From Cyclobacterium qasimii M12-11B (GTDB lineage Bacteria; Bacteroidota; Bacteroidia; Cytophagales; Cyclobacteriaceae), in NCBI RefSeq assembly GCF_000427295.1, contig NZ_ATNM01000156.1, positions 62,001-126,000 of the forward strand: a stretch of 64,000 nt of DNA, read 5' to 3'. Within the stretch, counting starts at the first letter, position 1; each line of letters starts with the position of its first letter. A model generated the notes under the pieces. That model was not told where the DNA came from. It saw only the letters and a list, made by a program, of their open reading frames with translations, and ran no database searches. Position numbers and translations under genes: made by a program. This document shows, in pieces, positions 34,555 through 42,969 of this stretch.

Positions 34555-35655
34555 TTAAAAACGTTTCGTTCTATTTCTTCTGTAATCTTCAAAAATCAAA
34601 TGTCCAAGCCCCTGCAGATTGCTATAATAGGCATTGCCGTTATTCACCGTAGTGAATTCCTTTACAAACTCCTTTAAGTAGGGATCAGAGGCAATCATAA
34701 AGGTGGTTACAGGGATCTTCATTTTTCTACACTGTGCAGCGAGTTTCAACGTTTCTTTGAGGATTTTGCTGTCTATACCAAAGCTGTTTTTATAATATTT
34801 GATGCCCACCTTCAAACAGGTAGGTTTACCATCAGTGATCATAAAGATCTGTTTGTTGGGGTTTTTTCTTCTTCGGAGCAAGTCCATGGCCAGTTCCAAA
34901 CCTGCTACAGTATTGGTATGGTAAGGGCCTACCTGAAGGTAAGGGAGGTCTTTTATTTCAATTTGCCAGGCATCATTGCCAAATACAATTATATCCAGTG
35001 TATCCTTTGGATATCTGGTTTTGATCAATTCCGCCAAAGCCATGCCCACTTTTTTGGCAGGAGTAATGCGGTCTTCCCCGTAAAGGATCATACTATGGGA
35101 AATGTCTATCATCAACACAGTGGAGGTCTGCGTACTGGCTTCACTCTCCACTACTTCCAGATCACTTTCTGTAAGAAGAAAGTCACCAGAAAAACCATGG
35201 TTGATCTGTGCATTTCTCAAAGAATCAGTAAGGGCTATCTGGTCCAGGTTGTCGCCAAAAGCGAAGGGCCTGCGGTCGGTACCTCTCTCTTCTCCGGGGC
35301 CTGTATGGTTGGTCTTGTGTTGCCCACCTTTTCCTCTCTTAAGTTTTCCGAATATTTCCTCCAGAGCGCTTTTTCGAATGGACTGTTCCGCTTTTCCGGT
35401 GATTTTGAAACCTCCGTTTCCCGGTTTTTCATCCAGGTAGCCCTTGCTCTTCAGGTCCTCTATAAAGTCACCAATACCATAGCCTGGCTTGGTCATATTG
35501 TATTGCTTGTCCAAATCGGTGAGCCAGCTAAGTGCCTCAGCAGCATCCCCACCCGTCATGGTGACCAACTGAAGAAAAATATCCAAAAGCTGCTCAAAAG
35601 TATTTTTATCTTCGTCCTTTTGGGGGACAAATTTGCTGAATCTAAATCCTTTCAT
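34555..35655 (-). CDS. VWA-domain protein, partner of the ChlI-like ATPase
   Basis: A 366-residue protein whose C-terminal half is a von Willebrand A domain. The MIDAS motif is VLMIDISHSM (DxSxS), followed by a Thr in the HTNTVAGLELAMDLL region and a later Asp in FMITDGKPT. The N-terminal 160 residues are helical with a Gly/Lys-rich segment (KRGKGGQHKTNHTGPGEE). No signal peptide or membrane helix. Gene order VWA then AAA+, 3 bp apart, argues for a stable complex. Client unknown. Confidence 0.85.
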   Translation of the reverse strand: MKGFRFSKFVPQKDEDKNTFEQLLDIFLQLVTMTGGDAAEALSWLTDLDKQYNMTKPGYGIGDFIEDLKSKGYLDEKPGNGGFKITGKAEQSIRKSALEEIFGKLKRGKGGQHKTNHTGPGEERGTDRRPFAFGDNLDQIALTDSLRNAQINHGFSGDFLLTESDLEVVESEASTQTSTVLMIDISHSMILYGEDRITPAKKVGMALAELIKTRYPKDTLDIIVFGNDAWQIEIKDLPYLQVGPYHTNTVAGLELAMDLLRRRKNPNKQIFMITDGKPTCLKVGIKYYKNSFGIDSKILKETLKLAAQCRKMKIPVTTFMIASDPYLKEFVKEFTTVNNGNAYYSNLQGLGHLIFEDYRRNRTKRF

Positions 35656-35811
35656 AGTAGGGTAACAAGAATTATGGTCATGAGGTTTAATTTTGACCGA
35701 ATACCTTTTGGGAATTTAACCTTGAAATAAACAAGGGCCTTCCTATATCATGGTGGAATCACATCAAAATCAGCAAATAATTATCGTTTTCGTAACCATT
35801 AGGCAGTCCTT

Positions 35812-35838
35812 TAGCTCAGGCACAATTGCCTTAGGCTA
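35812..35838 (-). terminator. possible hairpin terminator after the GNAT gene
   Basis: TAGC-TC-AGGC and GCCT-TAG-GCTA pair around a 6 nt loop, 28 bp beyond the GNAT stop. No T run follows, so the call is weak. Confidence 0.3.
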
Positions 35839-35865
35839 TTCTGAGTATTACTAAGAAACACACGT

Positions 35866-36339
35866 TTAAATAAGCGCTCGAATTTCTTCGGACTGAAGAT
35901 TGCAGTTGATCCATTCCTCTTCCATACTGGCGCCGTATTTTTTGTAAAAATTTATCGCTGGTTCATTCCAGTCCAATACCTGCCACATCATTCCAGTACA
36001 ACCATCTTCCAAAGATTTGGCGAGTACCCTTTCGAAAAGCAATTTCCCAGCACCTTTTCCTCGCTCTTTTTCGGTGATAATGTAATCTTCCAAATACAAG
36101 CGTTTACCTTTCCAGGTGCTGTAGCGGTAATAATATATGGCTGTTCCGATTATGGTTTTCTCTTCCCCTTTCTCGACAACGAAAAAGCCAAATACAGGTT
36201 CAGGGCCAAATCCGTCTTTTTCCATCATTTCAAGTGTATTGGTCACTTCATCAGGTGCTTTCTCATAAAGGGCCAGTTCTTTGATCAAATCAAGAATAGC
36301 TGGCAAGTCTTCTTTTTTTCCTTTTCTTACAGTATACAT
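35866..36339 (-). CDS. GNAT N-acetyltransferase, diamine/spermidine acetyltransferase-like
   Basis: A 157-residue protein with the acetyl-CoA loop ITEKERGKGAGKLLFE (motif A, R/Q-x2-G-x-G/A) and the preceding strand RLYLEDYI. The core WQVLDWNEPAINFYKKYGA is typical of the SSAT-type polyamine acetyltransferases, which is the best guess; thialysine acetyltransferase is the other option. Cytoplasmic and apparently monocistronic, 210 bp downstream of the VWA gene start and divergent from coaX. Confidence 0.85.
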   Translation of the reverse strand: MYTVRKGKKEDLPAILDLIKELALYEKAPDEVTNTLEMMEKDGFGPEPVFGFFVVEKGEEKTIIGTAIYYYRYSTWKGKRLYLEDYIITEKERGKGAGKLLFERVLAKSLEDGCTGMMWQVLDWNEPAINFYKKYGASMEEEWINCNLQSEEIRALI

Positions 36340-36441
36340 AACTTGAAATTAATAAAATTGAGCAACTTTACCTTTAACCGGTCTGGCCTTTCTCGAAAAT
36401 ATTATTCGCAGATTCCTAATAACTGCTTTACTTACTATTTT

Positions 36442-36449
36442 TATCTTTG
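36442..36449 (+). promoter_or_regulatory. putative -7 box for coaX
   Basis: TATCTTTG, a full match to TAnnTTTG, ends 19 bp before the coaX ATG. No clear TTG at the proper distance was found. Confidence 0.4.
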
Positions 36450-36468
36450 ACACTAAATTCAACGAACT

Positions 36469-37245
36469 ATGTTTTTATCCATCGATGCAGGCAATTCTAA
36501 TATTGTGTTTGGTTTCTATCAGGAAGCAGATGATTCTTGGGAAGAAGAGCTTCGTATTCCCACCAAGAAAGGGATGAAAGTATATGACCTGGAAAAAAAC
36601 CTTGCCCTCTTTTTTCTAGAGAAAAATTGGACTGCAGAAAAAATAGATCAAATCGGATTGAGTACTGTTGTTCCAGACTTGTTGCCAGTATTGACGCGCT
36701 TGTGTCTTGGTTTCTTTCGCAAAGCACCTTATGTGATCAATGAAAGCAGTTATGGTTTGCTTCCTGTTAAGGCAATGAACCCGACAGAAATAGGTACTGA
36801 TCTGATGGCCAACATTACTGCTGCTTATTTGAGATTTAGTTCCGCTTGTATCATTGTAGATTTTGGTACGGCTTTAACTTTCTGTGTGGTAGATAAAAAG
36901 GGAGAAGTGATAGGTGTGAACATTGTCCCAGGTATAAAAACGGCAATCAATTCGCTGTTTACCAACACAGCGAAACTTCCAAAAGTTGAATTAAAATTGC
37001 CTGAATCAGCATTGGGCAAAGATACCGTTCATGCCATTCAGGCGGGAATATTTTATGGTTATTCAGGGTTGGTAAAGGGAATGGTGGAGGCCATTGAAAT
37101 GGAAACCAATTGTAATTATCAGGTGGTCGTAACTGGGGGCATGTCTTCATTGATGGGGCATTTGGGAGATAGGTTTAATAATGTGGATGTCAACCTGACA
37201 TTGAAAGGGATTTATGCAATCACAAAGCTTAATTTGGATCATTGA
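36469..37245 (+). CDS. coaX: type III pantothenate kinase
   Basis: A 258-residue ASKHA-fold kinase that phosphorylates pantothenate in the first step of CoA synthesis. The phosphate-1 motif is IDAGNSNIVFG (5-15), the catalytic region NPTEIGTDLMAN includes the Asp base, and the phosphate-2 and adenosine loops are VDFGTALTFCVV and VVTGGMSSLM. Type III enzymes are resistant to CoA feedback. Length normal. Its end is 60 bp from the end of the convergent beta-lactamase-like gene. Confidence 0.93.
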   Translation: MFLSIDAGNSNIVFGFYQEADDSWEEELRIPTKKGMKVYDLEKNLALFFLEKNWTAEKIDQIGLSTVVPDLLPVLTRLCLGFFRKAPYVINESSYGLLPVKAMNPTEIGTDLMANITAAYLRFSSACIIVDFGTALTFCVVDKKGEVIGVNIVPGIKTAINSLFTNTAKLPKVELKLPESALGKDTVHAIQAGIFYGYSGLVKGMVEAIEMETNCNYQVVVTGGMSSLMGHLGDRFNNVDVNLTLKGIYAITKLNLDH

Positions 37246-37307
37246 GTGCATTTCTTATTGGTGGCCTGTTTAGGAAAGCCAAGGGAAGGAAACATGGGGA
37301 AACTGAT

Positions 37308-38410
37308 TCAATCTTCGATGATTTCCATTAACCGTGAACCTAGATTTGAAATGTTTATCGCATTTTCTGAAAATGCAGATACATTGGATAGAATAATTAC
37401 GGCATTTTTCCTTTCTAAATCCAAGGTGAAAGAAGAAGTGTAACCGCCTGTTCCGCCACCATGCCACAACCATTTGCCTTCTTTTTATTTTCAATCATCC
37501 AGCCTAGTCCAATCGCTTTTTCATAAGGGGTAATAGAAAATGTTTTCTTATGTGTAAGTGTTATCTCCTGATTGTCTGGCTTGAATTGGGCCAGCGCAAA
37601 CTTAGTCAGATCCTGTGTACTGGATAAAATAGCTCCAGCACCTTCCAAAACATTTAAATCCCAATTGGGAGTAACTTGACCTTCCACGTCTAGACCTTTG
37701 ACAAGTTGATTCAATACCTTTTCTCTTTCGATAGTCGTGGACTCCATTTGCAATGGTTGGGTAATTCTCCTTTGCAACATTTCCTCATAGCTGGAAGAAT
37801 CTATCTTGGTAAGAATATAACCCAATAGACCTACTCCCAAATTTGAATATTCAAATTTTAGTCCTGGATTCTGCTTTAGTTCTAGCTGTTCTGTGAGATA
37901 AAAGCCTAATTTTTTTTCACCATAATCTTTGTAGGGATTGCTAATATCCACTTCTGAAAGGATCAGATTATCAGGGAGTCTGGGTAATCCTGAGCTGTGG
38001 TTGGAAAGTTGTTGCAGAGTGAATTTCGGCTCATTTTTCAGTTTCCATGGCAGATATTTACTCGCAGGGTCATTGAGATTTAGCTTGCCTTCGAGACTTA
38101 AGTCTGCCAGTAATGTGGCAGTAAAGACCTTTGAGATAGATCCAATTTCGAAGACGCGATCCTGGTTTTCTACTGAGATCAAGGTGTCATTTTCTATTTT
38201 TATGCCATAAAATTCCGGCTGTCCATTCTTTATTATTGCTATGGAAAGCTGGGTTTGGTTAAAAAACCCTTTTGCTTCCGTATGGATTAATTTTGATTGC
38301 CCTTCAGTAATTTTCCCATGATAACCCTGCTGAAAGTTAACAGCTACTGGTTTTTCTTCGCAGCCAAAACCAATAAGTACTATTAGAACAAGAGTTTTTA
38401 ATTTCAACAT
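37308..38410 (-). pseudogene. serine beta-lactamase/penicillin-binding-like hydrolase, apparent frameshift in T5 run
   Basis: The first frame (37415-38410) holds the lipoprotein signal (VLIGFGC), the SxxK motif SISK in EIGSISKVFTATL and YSN in FEYSNLGVGLLGY, but then leaves the family after GLGWMIENKKK. In the next frame the expected end appears: KWLWHGGGTGGYTSSFTLDL with HGG in the KTG position, then NAVIILSNVS and stop TGA at 37308-37310. Adding one base to the T5 run at 37482-37486 (A5 on the coding strand) gives 367 residues with the linkage IENKKEGKWLWHG. Class C-like serine hydrolases act on beta-lactams, D-Ala peptides or esters; which one is unknown. Confidence 0.78.
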
Positions 38411-38720
38411 GAGAGCTTATCGAGTGTTGGGATGTTAAGATAATAAAATAATTTCTGATTGTCTGAGGATTGAAAAATAAATCGGATGGTAAATATTTAA
38501 ACATCAGGTGTTTACTTGTGTTTAGTTTTAAAAGTAGGGCATAGTATTTTGTTGTAGGACTACTGAGAACCTTTCCAGGAAATAACCGAGATGACTTTAC
38601 AATATCACTTCAAGAACCTATTGGAATGTTGGCGGTTTTTAAAGTAATCACCGTTTAATTACCTTTGGTCATCATATCAGCTGGAATGTCTTTCGTGCAT
38701 CTGGCTAAAAGGAGAAAAAT
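38411..38720. other. intergenic region with a possible DPP-IV promoter
   Basis: A 310 bp gap between divergent genes. TACCTTTG at 38660-38667 matches the -7 consensus on the plus strand, with only a T-rich stretch at the -33 position. A strong Shine-Dalgarno AAGGAG (38709-38714), unusual among the genes here, stands 6 bp before the next ATG. Confidence 0.4.
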
Positions 38721-40904
38721 ATGAAACGATACCTTAAAATACAGGCCTTTTTGGCTTTTGTCTTACTCTTTACAACTAGTGGATTGGCACAGGATAATAA
38801 AAAATTAACACTTGAGGCGGTAATAAAAGACCAGGTTTTTGCACCTAAAACCGTTCAAGGCATCAACTGGATGAAGGATGGCAAATATTACAGTAGTTTA
38901 AAAACTGTGGTAGGTTTTTCACAGGTAGTGAAAATAAATGTGGCTACCGGTGAGGAAAGTGATGTGTTGATTGATGGTCGGGAATTGGGGCTTAATTTTA
39001 GCAATTATGCCTTCAACCCGGAGGAGAGCATGGCCCTGCTGGAATCAGAGGTGGAACCCATTTATCGGAGATCGACCAAAGCAACCTATCATTTGCTTGA
39101 CTTGAAAACAGGCACTCTAAAAGAATTGGAAAACGGGGATAAAATTTCCTATGCCACCCTTTCGCCGGACAATCAGAAAGTCGCCTATGTAAAGGAGAAC
39201 AACCTCTACTATTTGGACCTACAGACGGATGTTAAGGTGCAAGTGACCACGGATGGTGCCAAGAATGCAATTATCAACGGTGCTGCGGATTGGGTTTATG
39301 AAGAGGAATTCTCTATGTCCAAGACCTTTTTCTGGTCCAATGATGGCAATAAACTGGCCTATATACGCTTTGATGAAAGAGAAGTGCCTGTCTTTAACAT
39401 GCAAAAATGGGGAGCTTTGTATCCGGAAGATGAGCATTTTAAATATCCTAAGGCTGGGGAGAAGAATGCAGTTGTAAGTATTCAAATCTACCACCTGGAA
39501 AATGAGCAGACGCAAACTGTGGATACTGGTGCAGATACAGACATTTATCTGCCCAGAATGTATTGGGCAGCCGACAACCAAACACTTGCCATTATTCGCT
39601 TGAATAGACTGCAAAATCAGATGGATATCTTGTTTGCAGACAGCCAAACAGGACAAACAAAAAACATTCTTTCTGAAACAGCAGCCAGCTATGTGGACAT
39701 GGATTATAATGACAATTTTCTCTTTCTTCCCGATGGAGAAGGATTTATTGGCACCTCCGAAAAAGATGGTTTTAAACATGTCTATCAATATGATCTGGAA
39801 GGAAAGCTAATCCGTCAAATTACCAAAGGTGAATGGGAAGTAACTGAATTGGTGGCTGTAGACAGCAAAGCAGGGAAAGTATACTATGTGTCTACCGAAC
39901 AGTCTCCACTGGAGAGACATTTTTATTCCATCAATTTAAATGGGAAAAAGAAAAAGCTACTTAGTCCACAGGAAGGCACTCATTCCATTAATATGAGTCC
40001 TGATCAGCAATATTACATTGATGCTTACAGCACCGTTTCGCTACCCCTGCAAACGGTCTTGTATGATAAAAATGGAAAAGAGGTAAAGGTTCTCGAAAAC
40101 AATCAAGCCCTTCAGGAAAAAATGCAGGAATATGCCTTTCTCCCCAAAGAATTTTTTGACTTTAAAACCATAGATGACACCAGTCTGAATGGCTTTATGA
40201 TAAAACCTGTGACTTTCGACCCGTCGAAAACCTATCCTGTGCTCATGTATGTGTATGGCGGTCCAGGTTCTCAGAATGTAATGAACAACTGGGGAAGTAC
40301 CCGTGACTGGTGGCACCAGCACCTGGCAACTGAGGGATATATCGTGGTGTGCATAGACAATAGAGGTACCGGAGGAAGAGGAAGGGACTTTAAGCACAGC
40401 ACCTACAATCAGTTGGGAAAACTGGAGACAGAAGATCAAATCGCAGGGGCGAAGTACCTTGCAGAACTGCCCTATGTAGATGCAAGCCGGATTGGGATAT
40501 GGGGATGGTCTTATGGGGGATACATGTCTTCGCTGGCACTGATGATCGGCAATGAAACTTTCAAAACAGCAATGGCAGTAGCACCGGTAACTACCTGGAG
40601 GTACTATGACACCATTTATACCGAGCGCTTTTTACAGACCCCTCAGTTAAACCCTGCCGGATACGATGACTTCAGTCCTATCAATCATGTAAACAAGCTC
40701 AATGGCAACTTTCTGTTGGTACATGGGACGGGCGATGACAATGTTCACTTTCAAAACAGTGTTGCGTTGGTGGATGCACTTATCGCTGCAGACAAGCAGT
40801 TTGACAGTTTTTACTATCCCAATAGAAATCACGGGATACACGGTGGAAATACCACCTGGCACCTGTATAAAATGTTGACCAATTATGTGAAGGACAAATT
40901 GTAA
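38721..40904 (+). CDS. S9 family prolyl oligopeptidase, dipeptidyl peptidase IV
   Basis: A 727-residue exported serine peptidase. After a signal peptide (LAFVLLFTTSGLAQ) comes an eight-bladed propeller domain with the double-Glu motif in ADWVYEEEFSMS, which binds the free N terminus in DPP-IV. The C-terminal hydrolase domain has GWSYGGY with S597, HGTGDDNVH with the Asp near 672, and NRNHGIHGG with H704. It removes X-Pro or X-Ala dipeptides in the periplasm. A clear AAGGAG ribosome site precedes it. The closest comparison is DPP-IV of Bacteroidota such as Porphyromonas (established knowledge). Confidence 0.93.
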   Translation: MKRYLKIQAFLAFVLLFTTSGLAQDNKKLTLEAVIKDQVFAPKTVQGINWMKDGKYYSSLKTVVGFSQVVKINVATGEESDVLIDGRELGLNFSNYAFNPEESMALLESEVEPIYRRSTKATYHLLDLKTGTLKELENGDKISYATLSPDNQKVAYVKENNLYYLDLQTDVKVQVTTDGAKNAIINGAADWVYEEEFSMSKTFFWSNDGNKLAYIRFDEREVPVFNMQKWGALYPEDEHFKYPKAGEKNAVVSIQIYHLENEQTQTVDTGADTDIYLPRMYWAADNQTLAIIRLNRLQNQMDILFADSQTGQTKNILSETAASYVDMDYNDNFLFLPDGEGFIGTSEKDGFKHVYQYDLEGKLIRQITKGEWEVTELVAVDSKAGKVYYVSTEQSPLERHFYSINLNGKKKKLLSPQEGTHSINMSPDQQYYIDAYSTVSLPLQTVLYDKNGKEVKVLENNQALQEKMQEYAFLPKEFFDFKTIDDTSLNGFMIKPVTFDPSKTYPVLMYVYGGPGSQNVMNNWGSTRDWWHQHLATEGYIVVCIDNRGTGGRGRDFKHSTYNQLGKLETEDQIAGAKYLAELPYVDASRIGIWGWSYGGYMSSLALMIGNETFKTAMAVAPVTTWRYYDTIYTERFLQTPQLNPAGYDDFSPINHVNKLNGNFLLVHGTGDDNVHFQNSVALVDALIAADKQFDSFYYPNRNHGIHGGNTTWHLYKMLTNYVKDKL

Positions 40905-40920
40905 GTTGAAATTGTTGCCT

Positions 40921-41121
40921 CTGGTCTAAGTTTAGCAAAGCGTAACTTAGATCTAAAATGAGAAAGTTTTCAACTTTCATAAACTAGCCTCAGGTGGTAA
41001 ATTATAAGGTTTAATTCAGTTTTTTTATTTGGAGTGATAAGTATGTTGTAAACCCACTCAAGTTGAAAACTTTCGACATGATGAGACGAAGTTACCGCTA
41101 TCGCTCAAACTTCGACCAGTA
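40921..41121. repeat. REP-like inverted pair 1 (A1 40921-40981, B1 41051-41121)
   Basis: A1 and B1 are imperfect inverted copies of one 60-70 bp element: the reverse complement of B1 begins TACTGGTCGAAGTTTGAGCG and A1 begins CTGGTCTAAGTTTAGC, and both share AAAGTTTTCAACTT near the far end. They are 69 bp apart. B1 itself contains a stem GAAGTT/AACTTC, and A1 a stem GAAAGTT/AACTTTC. The pair lies between the DPP-IV stop and the araC-type gene. Confidence 0.8.
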
Positions 41122-41157
41122 AAGGAAAAGAGTACAAAGTAGGGTTATTTACCAAAG

Positions 41158-41981
41158 ATGATATATACAGGCAAGCAAAACGAATATTTTGAAATTCAAT
41201 CCATTGACTCTTCTAACTGTAAACACCTGTTAGAAAGTCAACCGGAGGTTTTGAAATTGATCTGGTTTACCTCAGACAATAACAAACTGCTGATAGATGG
41301 TATTCCTTATACTTTCCATAAAAATGAACTGCTAAGCTTGTCCCAGCTCAACAAACTAGAATATGAGAAAATCAATTCCATCAATTTATTAAGGTTCAAC
41401 CGACAGTTTTATTGCATTTTGGATCACGACAGTGAGGTCAGTTGCAAAGGGGTGTTGTATTATGGAGCTGCGACTCCGCCCATAATAAAGGCAGAAGACA
41501 AGGAACTGGAAATATTGGAAACTGCCTGGAAAATGGCCGTATTGGAATTTGAAATGAAGGATGACCTTCAATTAGAGATGCTTCAGATGATGCTTAAAAG
41601 GATACTTATTCTGTGTACCCGTATTTTCAAGAGGCAAAAATTTCATGAAAGCCCTACGCCCAAACAAAATGATTTGTTTAGGGAATTTAATTTTTGGTGG
41701 AAATGCATTTTAGGGAAAAACATACTGTGGCTGAATATTCAGAATTGCTATTTAAAGCCCCTAAAACCATTTCCAACACCTTCAAAAAGTTATGTGAGAA
41801 AACACCCTTGCAGGTCATTCAGGAAAGAATTGTACTTGAAGCACGTAGGATGTTGTATTACACCGATAAGGATGTTTCGGAGATTGGCTATGAATTGGGC
41901 TTTCAGGACATACAATCGTTTAGTAGGTTCTTTAAAAATCAAGAGGGACTGTCTCCTACAGATTTCAGGGAGAAAAAATAA
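41158..41981 (+). pseudogene. AraC-family transcriptional regulator, apparent frameshift in T5 run
   Basis: The first frame (from 41158) gives an N-terminal cupin-like sensing domain (LLIDGIPYTFHKNELLSLSQ, VLYYGAATP) and a helical linker (LQLEMLQMMLKRILILCTRIFKRQ, in parts), then becomes unlike any family after DLFREFNF. The other frame, open to 41981, has the two AraC helix-turn-helix motifs: HTVAEYSELLFKAPKTIS and VSEIGYELGFQDIQSFSRFF with the closing GLSPTDFR. One extra T in the T5 at 41691-41695 joins them as FNFLVEMHFREKHTV, 274 residues. It is enclosed by two pairs of REP-like repeats. Confidence 0.78.
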
Positions 41982-41998
41982 TACAGGATTTACCTTTT

Positions 41999-42097
41999 CT
42001 GGTTTAAGTTTAGCAGAGCGTAAATAGACCCACTCAAGTTGAAAACTTTCGACAAGATAGGACGAAGTTACCGCTATCGCTCAAACTTCGACCAGTA
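41999..42097. repeat. REP-like inverted pair 2 (A2 41999-42023 truncated, B2 42027-42097)
   Basis: A2 keeps only the first 25 bp of the A form (CTGGTTTAAGTTTAGC, then AGAGCGTAA) and abuts a complete B copy 3 bp away. B2 differs from B3 by hardly a base over 71 bp, and from B1 at a few positions. The pair begins 18 bp after the araC-type stop. Confidence 0.8.
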
Positions 42098-42117
42098 AAA
42101 ACAAAAGGATTGTCCCT

Positions 42118-42180
42118 ACTGGTTTAAGTTTAGCGGAGCGTAACTTAGACCTAATATGATGAAAGTTTTCAACTTTCATA
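42118..42180 (+). repeat. REP-like copy A3, adjacent to the RAYT 3' end
   Basis: Full A-type copy beginning ACTGGTTTAAGTTTAGCGGA and ending AAAGTTTTCAACTTTCATA. It stops 8 bp from the RAYT stop codon and is the inverted partner of B3 on the other side of the transposase gene. Confidence 0.8.
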
Positions 42181-42188
42181 ACCAATAT

Positions 42189-42737
42189 TCAGGTAGCAAA
42201 AATAATAGGTATAATTCCCTTCTCACCTGCATAGTCTATGGCACTGCTATATTGGAAATGTTCAGGTAATGCTACCAGTCCGGCTTCTACAGGGTTTTGA
42301 TGGAGGTAATCCAATCGCTGTTTCAGCATTTTTGCATTAGAAATTTCTATAGGGTGGTTGCTTTGTTGCCAGAATTGAAATTTTTCGTTGTTGGCGTTTC
42401 TTTTGCCTGCTCTGCCAAACATCCAAAGCATCCATTCTTTTCTGCTTTCTTTTGGGTTTTCGGCAATCGATTTTAACAAAGCTTTGGAGGTATGCCGCTT
42501 CAAGTCCCTTAAAATGTCCGATAGGATATTGTTTTCAGAACTAATGATAAGGTGAACATGGCTAGGCATTATGCACCAAGCATACAATTCTAGTCCTTTG
42601 TTTTTGCTACAAAAAATCAGAGAATCTACGATAATTTCGAAGTATAATTTTCTCGTAAATACATCTATCCAGTTAACGGTGGCAAAACTTACAAAATAAA
42701 GTTCACGAGAATCATGGAAAACATATTTTCTGCCCAT
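42189..42737 (-). CDS. REP-associated tyrosine transposase (RAYT, Y1/HUH family)
   Basis: A 182-residue Y1 transposase of the IS200-related domesticated kind. The HUH motif is MPSHVHLII (H60, H62), and the catalytic Tyr is Y144 in RLDYLHQNPVEAG; both signatures are specific to RAYTs. The start MGRKYVFHDSRELYFVSFAT fits the family. No IS200 ends are visible; instead, palindromic repeats lie 8 bp after the stop (A3) and 85 bp before the start (B3), in inverted orientation. RAYTs in other bacteria nick such REP hairpins and are thought to spread them. The frame is intact, unlike several neighbours. Confidence 0.9.
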   Translation of the reverse strand: MGRKYVFHDSRELYFVSFATVNWIDVFTRKLYFEIIVDSLIFCSKNKGLELYAWCIMPSHVHLIISSENNILSDILRDLKRHTSKALLKSIAENPKESRKEWMLWMFGRAGKRNANNEKFQFWQQSNHPIEISNAKMLKQRLDYLHQNPVEAGLVALPEHFQYSSAIDYAGEKGIIPIIFAT

Positions 42738-42821
42738 AAAACGATCATGTCTAGATTTTTGAAATTAACTTTAGCAATGAGGTTTCAAACTATTATAATT
42801 TAGTGAAAATATTGATGTTTT

Positions 42822-42892
42822 GACCCACTCAAGTTGAAAACTTTCGACAAGATAGGACGAAGTTACCGCTATCGCTCAAACTTCGACCAGTA
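42822..42892 (-). repeat. REP-like copy B3, upstream of the RAYT gene
   Basis: 71 bp B-type copy, from GACCCACTCAAGTTGAAAAC to ACTTCGACCAGTA, nearly identical to B2. With A3 it makes an inverted pair enclosing the whole transposase gene (distance 641 bp). Confidence 0.82.
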
Positions 42893-42969
42893 AGGAAACC
42901 TTACTGTTTAGCCAATCAATAGATCACTTTGGCCTTATTGGTATCCTGTGGTCACAGCAAAAATGATGC

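Noticed and set aside
37270-37494. 74-codon minus-strand ORF at the end of the beta-lactamase-like gene
   Set aside because: Third frame of the same region; the real C terminus is in the frame ending at 37308.
40921-42892. CRISPR array as an explanation of the repeats
   Set aside because: The repeats occur in both orientations, with unequal spacing and genes between them, and no cas genes; they fit REP elements with a RAYT.
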